Shown here: positions 1 through 9,300 of the stretch, piece by piece
How the letters are laid out: every line of letters starts with the position of its first letter
Numbering within the stretch: position 1 is the stretch's first letter
Source: Gleditsia sinensis
Taxonomy: Eukaryota > Streptophyta > Magnoliopsida > Fabales > Fabaceae
Assembly: GCA_037074535.1 (NCBI GenBank)
Contig: CM073471.1
Coordinates: 62,572,994-62,636,993, forward strand
Length of the DNA stretch: 64,000 bases
Direction of reading: 5' to 3'
The notes under the pieces: generated by a model
Database searches by the model: none
The model's input: the letters and a program-made list of their open reading frames with translations, nothing else
Told to the model about the DNA's origin: nothing
Position numbers and translations under genes: made by a program

Positions 1-2207
1 CGAGAAACCCTAGATGCCAATTTCGTGCATCCGGATGACGTTGGCAAAAAAATTCAAACAAAAGGAATCGTTGGAAAGAAGAAGTCCCCAGTAACGCCAC
101 GACCTTCGTTTCGCGTGGTTCTGACTATCCGGCGGTAGAATCGGGCCGCCGAGAAACCCTAGATGCCAATTTCGTGCATCCGGATGACGTTGGCAAAAAT
201 TCAAACAAAAGGAATCGTTGGAAAGAAGAAGTCCTCAGTAACGCCACGACCTTCGTTTCGTATTATTCCGACTTTTCGGCGGTAGAATCGGGCCGCCGAG
301 AAACCCTAGATGCCAATTTCGTGAATCCGGATGACGATGGCGAAAATTATAAAAAGTGGACTTCCTGGAAAGAAGAAGTGCTCAGTAACGCCACGACCTT
401 CGTTTCGGGTGATTCCGACTTCTCGGGGGTCGAATCCGGCCGCCGAGAAACCTTAGATGACATTTTCGTGCATCCAGATGACCGTGGTAAAAATCCAAAA
501 TACGGGACTCGTTGGAAACAAGAAGTCCTCAGTAACGCCATGTCATTCGTTTCGCGCGATTCCGACTTGCCGGCGGTAGAATCGGACCGCCGAGAAACCC
601 TAGATGCCAATTTCGTGCATCCGGATGACGGTGGCGAAAATAATAAAAAAGTGGACTTCCTGGAAAGAAGAACTGCTCAGTAACGCCACGACCTTCGTTA
701 CGCGTGATTCTGACTTTTCGGCGGTCGACTCGGGCCGCCGAGAAACCCAAGATGACATTTTCGTGCATCCGGATGACGGTGGCAAAAATTCAAACAAAGG
801 GACTCGTTGAAAAGAAGAAGTGATTAGTAACGCTACGATCTTCGTTTCGCGTGATTCCGACTATTGGGAGGTCGAATCGGGCCGCCGAGAAACCCTAGAT
901 GCCATTTTCGTGCGTCCGGGAGACGTTGGCAAAAATTCAAACAAAAAGAATCGTTGGAAATAAGAAGTCCTCAGTAACGGCACGACCTTCGTTTCGCGTG
1001 ATTTTGACTTTCCAGCGGTAGAATCGGGCCGCCGAGAAACCCTAGATGCCATTTTCGTGCATACGGATGACGGTGGTGAAAATTATAAAAAGTGAACTTC
1101 TTGCAAAGAAGAATTGCTCAGTAACGCCACGACCTTCGTTACGCGTGATTCCGACTTTTCGGCGGTCGAATCGGACCGCCGAGAAACCCAAGATGACATT
1201 TTCGTGCATCCGGATGACGGTGGCAAAAATTCAAACAAAGGGACTCGTTGAAAAGAAGAAGTTATTAGTAACGCTACGACCTTCGTTTCGCGTGATTCCG
1301 ACTTTTCGGAGGTCGAATCGGGCCGTCGAGAAACCCTAAATGCCATTTTCGTGCATCCGGGATACGTTGGCAAAAATCCAAACAAAAGGAATCGTTGGAA
1401 ATAAGAAGTCCTCAATAACGGCACGACCTTCGTTTCGCGTGATTTCGACTTTACGGCGGCAGAATCGAGCCGCCGAGAGACCCTAGATGCCATTGTCGTG
1501 CATCCGGATGACGGTGGCAAAAATTATAAAAAGTAGACTTCCTGGAAAGAAGAAGTGCTCAGTAACGCCACGACCTTCGTTTCGCGTGATTCTTATTTTT
1601 GGGCGGTCGAATCGGGCCGCCGAGAAACTGAAGATGCCATTTTCCTGCATCCGGACGACAGTGGCAAAAATCCAAGCAAAGGGACCCGTTGGAAAGAAGA
1701 AGTCATCAGCAACGCCACGACCTTCGTTTCGCGAGATTCTGACTTTCCGGCGGTCGAATCGGGCGGCCGAGAAGCCCTAGATGCCATTTTCTTGCATCCG
1801 AATGACGGTCGTAAAAATTGTAAAAAGTGGACTTCCTGGAAAGAAGAAGTGCTCAGTAACGCCACGACATCGTTTCGCGTGATTCTGCCTTTTCGGCGGT
1901 CGAATCGGGCCGCTGAGAAACCCAAGATGCCATTTTCGTGCATTCGGACGACAGAGGCAAAAATCCAAGCAAAGGGACTCGTTGGAAAGAAGAAGTCATC
2001 GGTCACGCCACGACCTTCGTTTCGCGTGATTCCGACTCTCCGGCAGTCGAATCGGGCCGCCGAGAAACCCTAGATGCCATTTTCGTGCATCCGTATGGCG
2101 GTGGCAAAAATTGAAACAAAGGGACTCGCCGAAAAGAAGAAGTCATTAATAACGCTACGACCTTCGTTTCGCGTGATTCTGACTTTCCGGCGGTAGAATC
2201 GGGCCGC
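1..2207 (+). repeat. Satellite HOR, 15-monomer unit, copy 1
   Basis: Fifteen diverged copies of a 147-bp satellite monomer. Using the recurring CGAGAAACCC as monomer start, monomers M1-M15 begin at 1, 150, 297, 444, 591, 739, 886, 1033, 1180, 1327, 1474, 1621, 1768, 1914 and 2061. M1 is 149 bp (a 7-A run), M5 is 148, M13 is 146, and the rest are 147. The whole block recurs from 2208, and that is what defines a higher-order repeat. M1 and M2 are almost the same sequence apart from the A run and a short patch before the monomer end, so they look like a recent monomer duplication. M8 (1033-1179) is a hybrid: its first half matches monomer M8' of the 18-mer (from 3240) and its second half matches E3 (from 3682). 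The window may begin inside a longer array, since position 1 happens to coincide with a monomer start. No gene is supported here. Confidence 0.95.
444..590 (+). repeat. Representative 147-bp monomer (M4) with a CENP-B-box-like motif and terminal dyad
   Basis: One full monomer given as a reference. It contains ACTCGTTGGAAACAAGA at 507-523, matching 13 of 17 positions of the mammalian CENP-B box consensus YTTCGTTGGAARCGGGA, including an unbroken TCGTTGGAAAC (509-519). The CGGG part of the box is not conserved. Around monomer junctions there is an inverted repeat of the TCGGCGG / CCGCCGA type; the cleanest nearby example is 276-282 with 293-299 at the M2/M3 junction. Monomer length equals the DNA length of a nucleosome core particle. 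A centromeric or heterochromatic structural role is an inference; no protein product is proposed. Confidence 0.8.
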
Positions 2208-3386
2208 CGAGAAACCCTAGATGCCAATTTCGTGCATCCGGATGACGTTGGCAAAAAAATTCAAACAAAAGGAATCGTTGGAAAGAAGAAGTCCCCAGTA
2301 ACGCCACGACCTTCGTTTCGCGTGGTTCTGACTATCCGGCGGTAGAATCGGGCCGCCGAGAAACCCTAGATGCCAATTTCGTGCATCCGGATGACGTTGG
2401 CAAAAATTCAAACAAAAGGAATCGTTGGAAAGAAGAAGTCCTCAGTAACGCCACGACCTTCGTTTCGTATTATTCCGACTTTTCGGCGGTAGAATCGGGC
2501 CGCCGAGAAACCCTAGATGCCAATTTCGTGAATCCGGATGACGATGGCGAAAATTATAAAAAGTGGACTTCCTGGAAAGAAGAAGTGCTCAGTAACGCCA
2601 CGACCTTCGTTTCGGGTGATTCCGACTTCTCGGGGGTCGAATCCGGCCGCCGAGAAACCTTAGATGACATTTTCGTGCATCCAGATGACCGTGGTAAAAA
2701 TCCAAAATACGGGACTCGTTGGAAACAAGAAGTCCTCAGTAACGCCATGTCATTCGTTTCGCGCGATTCCGACTTGCCGGCGGTAGAATCGGACCGCCAA
2801 GAAACCCTAGATGCCAATTTCGTGCATCCGGATGACGGTGGCGAAAATAATAAAAAAGTGGACTTCCTGGAAAGAAGAACTGCTCAGTAACGCCACGACC
2901 TTCGTTACGCGTGATTCTGACTTTTCGGCGGTCGACTCGGGCCGCCGAGAAACCCAAGATGACATTTTCGTGCATCCGGATGACAGTGGCAAAAATTCAA
3001 ACAAAGGGACTCGTTGAAAAGAAGAAGTGATTAGTAACGCTACGATCTTCGTTTCGCGTGATTCCGACTATTGGGAGGTCGAATCGGGCCGCCGAGAAAC
3101 CCTAGATGCCATTTTCGTGCGTCCGGGAGACGTTGGCAAAAATACAAACAAAAAGAATCGTTGGAAATAAGAAGTCCTCAGTAACGGCACGACCTTCGTT
3201 TCGCGTGATTTTAACTTTCCAGCGGTAGAATCGGGCCGCCGAGAAACCCTAGATGCCATTTTCGTGCAGACGGATGACGGTGGTGAAAATTATAAAAAGT
3301 GGACTTCTCGGAAAGAAGAAGTGCTCAGTAACGCCACGACCTTCGTTTCGCGTGATTCTGACTTTTCGGGGGTCGAATCGGACCGC

Positions 3387-3828
3387 CAAGAAACCCTAGA
3401 TGACATTTTCGTGCATCTGGATGACCGTGGCGAAAATCCAAAACAACGGGACTCGTTGGAAAGAAGAAGTGCTCAGTAACGCCTCGACCTTCGTTTCGCG
3501 TGATTCTGACTTTTCGGGTGTCAAATCGGACCGCCAAGAAACCCTAGATGACATTTTCGTACATCCGGATGACTGCGGCAATAATCCAAACAACGGGTCT
3601 CGTTGGAAAGAAGAAGTCCTCTGTAACGCCAGGACCTTCGTTTCGCGTGATTCCGACTTCCCGGCGGTAGAATCGGACCGCCGAGAAACCCTAGATGCCA
3701 ATTTCGTGCATCCGGATGACGGTGATAAAAATTATAAAAAGTGAACTTCTTGCAAAGAAGAATTGCTCAGTAACGCCACGACCTTCGTTACGCGTGATTC
3801 CGACTTTTCGGCGGTCGAATCGGACCGC
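3387..3828 (+). repeat. Extra monomers E1-E3 unique to the 18-mer unit
   Basis: Three monomers (starts 3387, 3535, 3682; lengths 148, 147, 147) absent as complete monomers from the 15-mer and 10-mer units. The first half of E1 survives in every 10-mer, fused to M14. The second half of E3, recognisable by TGAACTTCTTGCAAAG and TTCGTTACGCG, survives in the 15-mer monomer M8. E2 in full is seen only here. These segments let the 15-mer and 10-mer be read as two separate deletion derivatives of an 18-mer-like ancestor. Confidence 0.85.
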
Positions 3829-4267
3829 CGAGAAACCCAAGATGACATTTTCGTGCATCCGGATGACGGTGGCAAAAATTCAAACAAAGGGACTCGTTGA
3901 AAAGAAGAAGTTATTAGTAACGCTACGACCTTCGTTTCGCGTGATTCCGACTTTTCGGAGGTCGAATCGGGCCGTCGAGAAACCCTAGATGCCATTTTCG
4001 TGCATCCGGGATACGTTGGCAAAAATCCAAACAAAAGGAATCGTTGGAAATAAGAAGTCCTCAATAACGGCACGACCTTCGTTTCGCGTGATTTCGACTT
4101 TACGGCGGCAGAATCGAGCCGCCGAGAGACCCTAGATGCCATTGTCGTGCATCCGGATGACGGTGGCAAAAATTATAAAAAGTAGACTTCCTGGAAAGAA
4201 GAAGTGCTCAGTAACGCCACGACCTTCGTTTCGCGTGATTCTTATTTTTTGGCGGTCGAATCGGGCC

Positions 4268-4272
4268 GCCGA
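4268..4272 (+). repeat. Target-site duplication, left copy (GCCGA)
   Basis: Five bases of satellite immediately before the 5' LTR TG, identical to 11940-11944 just after the 3' LTR CA. In uninterrupted monomers this GCCGA occurs once, spanning the M11/M12 junction (1619-1623 in unit 1). A 5-bp duplication is the usual footprint of Ty3/gypsy integrases. Confidence 0.95.
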
Positions 4273-4273
4273 T

Positions 4274-4501
4274 GATGAGGGATCACCTACACCTCAAGTT
4301 CCTACATTTGAAGGTCCTATCACTAGGGCAAGGGCTAAGGAGATCCAACAAAAATTAGACAAGGTGATGACCTTTTTCTTGTCCAAGGAGCCTTCCATGT
4401 TAACAGCCTTCTTCGAGCCATCAATCAAGGATCTGTCCATCAAGTCAATGGTGGCCATTGCAGCTCATGAAGACCCTAGGGGTGAAGAGAAGACTCCATG
4501 A
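4274..4501 (+). pseudogene. Non-functional copy of the integrase C-terminal coding tail in the 5' LTR
   Basis: Because the element's reading frame ends inside the 3' LTR, the 5' LTR necessarily carries a copy of the last 75 codons plus stop. It contains the ITRARAKEIQQKLDK segment. It has no start or upstream gag-pol context here and happens to be open into satellite sequence on the left. It is a structural consequence of LTR duplication, not a gene. Confidence 0.85.
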
Positions 4502-4601
4502 AGTGATTGGATGTTTTGCTTGTAGTCTTTTCTGTTTTAAGACAATTTCCTTATTTAACTTTTAATATTTCGTTTTTATAAAGGGAGGCCAGCACTAGGA
4601 C

Positions 4602-4610
4602 TATAAAAGG
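4602..4610 (+). promoter_or_regulatory. TATA box of the 5' LTR promoter
   Basis: TATAAAAGG in the middle of the 5' LTR, preceded by an AT-rich stretch and followed by non-coding sequence, is a strong match to a plant Pol II TATA box. It would drive the genomic/mRNA transcript, with initiation expected about 25-35 bp downstream (near 4635). The position is inferred from the motif only. Confidence 0.7.
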
Positions 4611-5025
4611 CCCTCCTTAGCATGTTTTTAGTAGATTAGACATTTTGTAACTCAGATACTTATTTTCCCTTCTATCAAAAGAGTGCTTTTGAGAGAAGAG
4701 AGCTTTGCTGATTGATCTTGCTTAGTTGTTCTTGTGTGTGTCAATCTCCCTAGAGATTGGTGTTCTCAAGCCTCCATAAGCCTCCTCCTTGTGCTTGGCT
4801 GCCATGGCCATTGTGTAAGGTTGTACTGGTAGGGTTTCTTCATCATTTGGTTCAGTTCTTGATTCAGAGAACAAGGGTTGTTCCATTGTGTGAATTGGTT
4901 CTACTTCTATTCCTTTTATTTCTGTTTTCTTCTATTTTCAGATTTAACCTCCATTGTTGTCTTCTTTGAGTTCTGTCAAGGTTTGGTGTCTAGATCTAGA
5001 GTTTGTGGCTTACCCCACATCAAAT

Positions 5026-5037
5026 TGGTATCAGAGC
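5026..5037 (+). other. Primer binding site (initiator tRNA-Met type)
   Basis: TGGTATCAGAGC, three nucleotides (AAT) after the 5' LTR CA. It is complementary to the 3' end of plant initiator tRNA-Met including the CCA tail, and is the primer used for minus-strand DNA synthesis in many plant Ty1/copia and Ty3/gypsy elements. Confidence 0.93.
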
Positions 5038-5416
5038 AAGGTGACACCTTACCGCCACCACATCACCACCAAAGCACTGCCGCTGGTTTGCTTTGTTCAT
5101 CTGGAGTCTTTGCCATTTCAGTTTTCTGTCATTTTCGTTTTTGAGTCATTTCTGGTCTTTCATTGTTGTGCTTTGCTTGAATTGCTTGTGGTTTTGGAGA
5201 TTTGGACACCTTCCCTCACCTACATCATCGTGAACCACCATAGAACACTTGCTGCAGCCTTGTTCAACCACCAACCACCATTCCTAGCCTTCACCATCCA
5301 GAAAAACGTCCATGACTTGCTGCAATAGCCAGATTTGATTTCTAAGGCTGAACATTAGCTGCTCCCTACAAATCAGGCTGCATTCCTTTATTGCATCAAC
5401 CAGGTTTGACTTCCAT

Positions 5417-5625
5417 GGCTGAGCATTAATTGCTCCTAAAAATCAGGGATTTGTTTTTGTAGCTGTCATAATTACTCCATAAAATAAGGGATATTTGATT
5501 TTCAGCTGTTATAATTGCTCCTAAAATCAGGGGATTTGATTTGTAGCTGTTATATTTGTTCCTCAAATCAGGGAGATTTGATTTGCAGCTGTTATACTTG
5601 TTCCTTAAAATCAGGAAGATTAAGT
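5417..5625 (+). repeat. Degenerate minisatellite in the leader, period about 42 bp
   Basis: A phrase of the type AGCTGTTATAATTGCTCCT followed by AAATCAGGG and a T-rich ATTTGATTT recurs. AGCTGT occurs at 5461, 5504, 5545 and 5587 (spacings 43, 41, 42), with a more diverged first copy from about 5417 and a possible earlier relative from about 5342. It lies in non-coding leader; the function is unknown. Confidence 0.75.
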
Positions 5626-5735
5626 CCAATCTGCTATTAGAAGTTATTTTTGAAATTTAAATTGAAATTCCAGGTGTTAATTTCTTATTTCTGATATTTC
5701 AAGTTTCATTTCTGTATTTTATTTATTCTTGAGAC

Positions 5736-5786
5736 AAAAAGAAAAAAAAAACGAAAAAAAAAAACGAAAAGAAAAGAAAAAGAAAT
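5736..5786 (+). repeat. A-rich low-complexity tract in the leader
   Basis: Runs of A interrupted by single G or CG (GAAAAAAAAAACG pattern, twice, then GAAAA units). A shorter similar tract is at 6251-6273, about 110 bp before the gag-pol start. Simple sequence; no coding or hairpin content seen. Confidence 0.85.
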
Positions 5787-6384
5787 TCAAGTCTCATTTC
5801 AGCATTGCATTTGTATTTCATACTATCCTAAGTTGTAATCATTTCATAGAAGTAGTTTGTACTTAGTCATTTCTCAAGTGAAACTCAAAGGGATTGCCAA
5901 GAGGCTTCAGATACACCAAGGAGTCCTACAAGCCCTAGCCATACCTTAGCCTTGTCCCACACTTAGCCAGATTTCGAACCTCACCCTTCTAATCTCCATT
6001 GGTACAAGTTGAGACAAGTAAGGTACAATTCTTCCTTCTTGAGTTCAAATTGATTGAGTATTACCTTCTTGTAATTGCATTACCTTCTTGTAATTGTCTT
6101 GTTCAACCTTATTTTCTTTCTTTTTCTGAGTCATTTGCTTGTTTAATCCTCTGCCGAACTTATCCTTTCTATAATTCACCATTTCTTGGCGATTGTTGGC
6201 TTAGAACACTCTGTTCACGTGGGTTATTTGATCCATACAAGACAATCCATTAAAAAAAAAAGAAAAAAAAAAACGTACATCAACAACAATTAGGAGAGAG
6301 AGATCAAACACAAGAGTGAAACACTAGTGAGGTGATTTTGATTTCTCTAATCTGACTTGTTTAGGTGTTAGTCTTCTTTTGAAC

Positions 6385-9300
6385 ATGTCTAGGTCACCAA
6401 GTCCTCCACACTCAAGGAGTTCCTCACCAATACCGCCTGAGATGTTCAACATGCTCAAAACCATGTCGGACAACTTAGCCCACTTGACTGCTCGGATGGC
6501 TGTTTTGGAGTCAAGGCCAGCACCACCCGCCCTCGTCCCTCTAGGCACCTATGCTGAGGATGGAGGCCCTTCCAATGTCGCCGCAAGAGCGCCCCTACCA
6601 GATCAAAGGAGTGCTTATGATGCAGCTCGAGGTGCACACCAACAAGTCCCTCCAGGCACCGCTTCTCACCTTGGAAGATCAGAAGGCGCTGCCCCACATC
6701 ATGGCACTCCAGTCCATGCTCACAATGAGCAACTCTCTGTCCATAACTCTCCTTTACATAGACGAAATCATTATGCACCTAATCGTTTTAATACATTTCA
6801 GGGTTACCAAGATGAGGAATTGGAGTATGAAGGCTGGCAAGCTGAGCCACCTAGGGGATACCAAGCTAGAAGAGGACGTGAGCCAGAGCAAGATGGCATT
6901 GGGAAGATCAAAGTGAAGATCCCAAGTTTTGAAGGCAAGTGTGATCCAGATGCATACATGGAGTGGGAGACCAAGATAGAACAAATCTGGTCATGTCACA
7001 ACTTTGCTGAGCATAAAAAGGTCCAGTTAGCTGCATTGGAGTTCAATGGCTATGCCCTCATATGGTGGGACAACCTGGTCAAGGAAAGAAGAAGAGTACT
7101 TGATCCAGACGTGGCCACATGGGAGCAAATGAAAGCTTTGATGAGGGCTAGATTTGTGCCTCAACATCATACAAGGGATTTAAGGCAAAGATTGGAGAAT
7201 TTGAGACAAGGGTCAATGAGTGCAGAAGAGACCTACAATGCCATGCAAGTGGCAATGGTGAAAGCTAATGTGATTGAAGATGAAGAGACAACCATGGCCA
7301 GGTATCTTAGAATTCTCAATTCATTTCTGGCTAATGAAGTCGACTTGTATCCATACAGCTCTATGACAGAATTGCTACACTTAGCAATCAAAGTAGAAAG
7401 AAAGACAAGGGCTAGGAACCAAGGAAACAAGAGCTCAAGTGGAACATCCAACACTTGGAGAAACCAGCAAGGACGTAGCTCTCAATCCTATGGCCGGGAG
7501 TCTTCACAAAGAGAGCCATACTTAGAGCAAGTCGGACAAAAAAGAAGTGCACCACCTAGTGCCACACCCTACCCTCCACGAGCCACAACTGGTTCCTCTA
7601 ATGGATCCAAAGGGAGTACCTCTAACCCTACTCTTAGAACTAGGGACATTGAATGCTTTAAATGTAGAGGAAGAGGTCATATGATGAAGGATTGTCCTAA
7701 TAGAAAAACGCTCATGATTAACCACTTAGGACAATATGAATCTGAAAGTGACAAAGAAGATAATGAAGAGTGTGTTAATGAGGTGAATGAGCATGAATCT
7801 GGTTTTGATAATGAGGATGAGATTGAGTATGAGCATGGAGAGTCTTTAATTTGTAAGAGAACATTGCATGTACAACCTGCCCCTTGTGAGGATAATCAAA
7901 GGGAAAACTTGTTTCATACTAGATGCTTAGTTAAGGGAAAGGTGTGCAACATGATAATTGATGGAGGTAGTTGTTGCAACATTGCTAGTACTGAATTGAT
8001 TTCTAAGTTGCAAATTACTACTTTTCATCACCCTAGGCCTTACAAACTGCATTGGATGAATGATTGTGGAGAATTGAAAGTGAATAAGCAAGTTAAAGTT
8101 ACTATCACATTAGGTCACTATGAGGATACAATTCTGTGTGATGTTGTTCCTATGCAAGCTTGTCACATCTTGTTAGGAAGACCATGGCAATATGATAGAA
8201 GAGTCATGCATGATGGTCACACTAATAAGCATTCCTTTACATTTAATGGCAAGAATGTTGTCTTAAAACCTATGTCTCCTATGCAGATTGCCGAGGCCTA
8301 TGAAAGGAAGAAGGAAAACAACAAGGAACAAGGAGAGGAGAAGAAGCAAGGCAAGAGCACAACTCGGCAGCAAGTAGGCACCCCCTCAAAGCCAAGCCAA
8401 GCATTAGCAATACAGCCTTCTAGTGTCTTATTAGCATCCAAAAGTGAGCTACAAGGTGAGTATCTACCCCTAGAAACCACCCTTATGCTTTTGTGCAAGA
8501 AACTGGCCATGCTAAGTGAAGAAACTAAGGCTGCCCTACCCCCTCCTATCCAAGCCCTTTTAGAAGAGTTTAAGGATGTATTTCCGGATGATATACCCCC
8601 TGGCCTACCCCCTTTGAGAGGCATAGAGCACCAAATAGATCTTATTCCCGGAGCCACCTTACCAAATAGGCCAGCTTATAGAATGAACCCTAAGGAGAGC
8701 CAAGAAATCCAGACCCAAGTGCAAGAGCTCCTAGACAAGGGTTATGTGAGAGAGAGCCTATCTCCTTGTGCCGTGCCAGTCCTACTTGTGCCAAAGAAGG
8801 ACAACACATGGAGGATGTGTGTTGACTGTAGAGCCATCAACAACATCACCATCAAGTACCGCCATCCAATTCCGAGGCTGGACGACATGTTGGACGAACT
8901 CCATGGTGCCACCATCTTCACAAAGATTGATCTAAGGAGTGGATATCATCAGATTAGGATGAAAGAAGGAGACGAATGGAAGACTGCATTCAAGACCAAG
9001 TTTGGTCTCTATGAATGGGTTGTGATGCCATTTGGTTTGACAAATGCTCCTTCTACTTTCATGAGATTGATGAACTATGTTTTGAGGAACTTTATAGGGA
9101 AATTTGTTGTAGTATACTTTGATGATATACTCATCTATAGCAGGTCCCTAAAGGAGCATGAAGAACACTTAAGGGAAGTTCTTTCTACCCTTAGAGAAGA
9201 GTACTTGTATGCCAATTTGAAAAAGTGTGATTTCTACACTAATAAAGTCACATTTCTTGGTTTTGTAGTGAGTACACAAGGGCTGCAAGTGGATGAAGAG

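Larger units (their letters stand above)
2208..4272 (+). repeat. Satellite HOR, 18-monomer unit, left part (split by retrotransposon)
   Basis: Left portion of the only 18-monomer unit. Monomers start at 2208, 2357, 2504, 2651, 2798, 2946, 3093 (M1-M7), 3240 (M8'), 3387 (E1, 148 bp), 3535 (E2), 3682 (E3), 3829, 3976 and 4123 (M9-M11). M12 begins at 4270 and is interrupted after three bases by the LTR. Compared with the 15-mer it has three extra monomers, a net 442 bp. E1 and E2 start with CAAG instead of CGAG. M7 carries the AAAATACAAAC variant that is also found in all 10-mer units but not in the 15-mers. The last five bases (GCCGA) are the target-site duplication of the insertion. Confidence 0.93.
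4273..5022 (+). repeat. 5' LTR, 750 bp
   Basis: Direct repeat of 11190-11939, same length, with no difference seen. It starts TGATGAGGG and ends CCACATCA. The first 229 bp repeat the 3' end of the gag-pol reading frame (stop codon at 4499-4501). A TATA box lies at 4602-4610, so U3 should run to about 4630 with transcription starting about 30 bp beyond the TATA. R/U5 boundaries and the polyadenylation site cannot be fixed by reading; no AATAAA was noticed. Confidence 0.95.
5023..6384 (+). other. Retrotransposon 5' untranslated leader
   Basis: About 1.36 kb between the 5' LTR and the first gag-pol ATG. It holds the primer binding site, a degenerate approximately 42-bp minisatellite (about 5417-5625), and A-rich tracts at 5736-5786 and 6251-6273. 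No long reading frame with recognisable similarity lies here. Packaging/dimerisation signals are expected in such a leader, but none can be identified by reading. Confidence 0.85.

Noticed and set aside
507..523. Calling a true CENP-B box
   Set aside because: Only 13 of 17 positions match and the essential CGGG is missing. It is reported only as CENP-B-box-like.
174..683. Open frame of 169 codons spanning monomers M2-M5, recurring in every HOR unit, plus many shorter frames on both strands
   Set aside because: It is a by-product of a 147-bp repeat (49 codons) that keeps the frame open across monomers. Frames overlap on both strands, break wherever a monomer is 146, 148 or 149 bp, and show no domain, promoter or start context.
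4136..4501. Frame running from satellite into the 5' LTR, looking like a fused gene
   Set aside because: It is an accident of insertion: the right part is the LTR copy of the integrase tail, the left part is satellite.
4757..5328. Open frames in the 5' LTR/U5 and leader with hydrophobic stretches (and the LTR copy near 11674-11886)
   Set aside because: They lie in LTR and untranslated leader, overlap the PBS and have no recognisable similarity. The hydrophobic appearance comes from T-rich sequence.
6379..6384. Alternative TTG start two codons before the gag-pol ATG
   Set aside because: The in-frame ATG at 6385 is the normal eukaryotic start; nothing favours TTG initiation.
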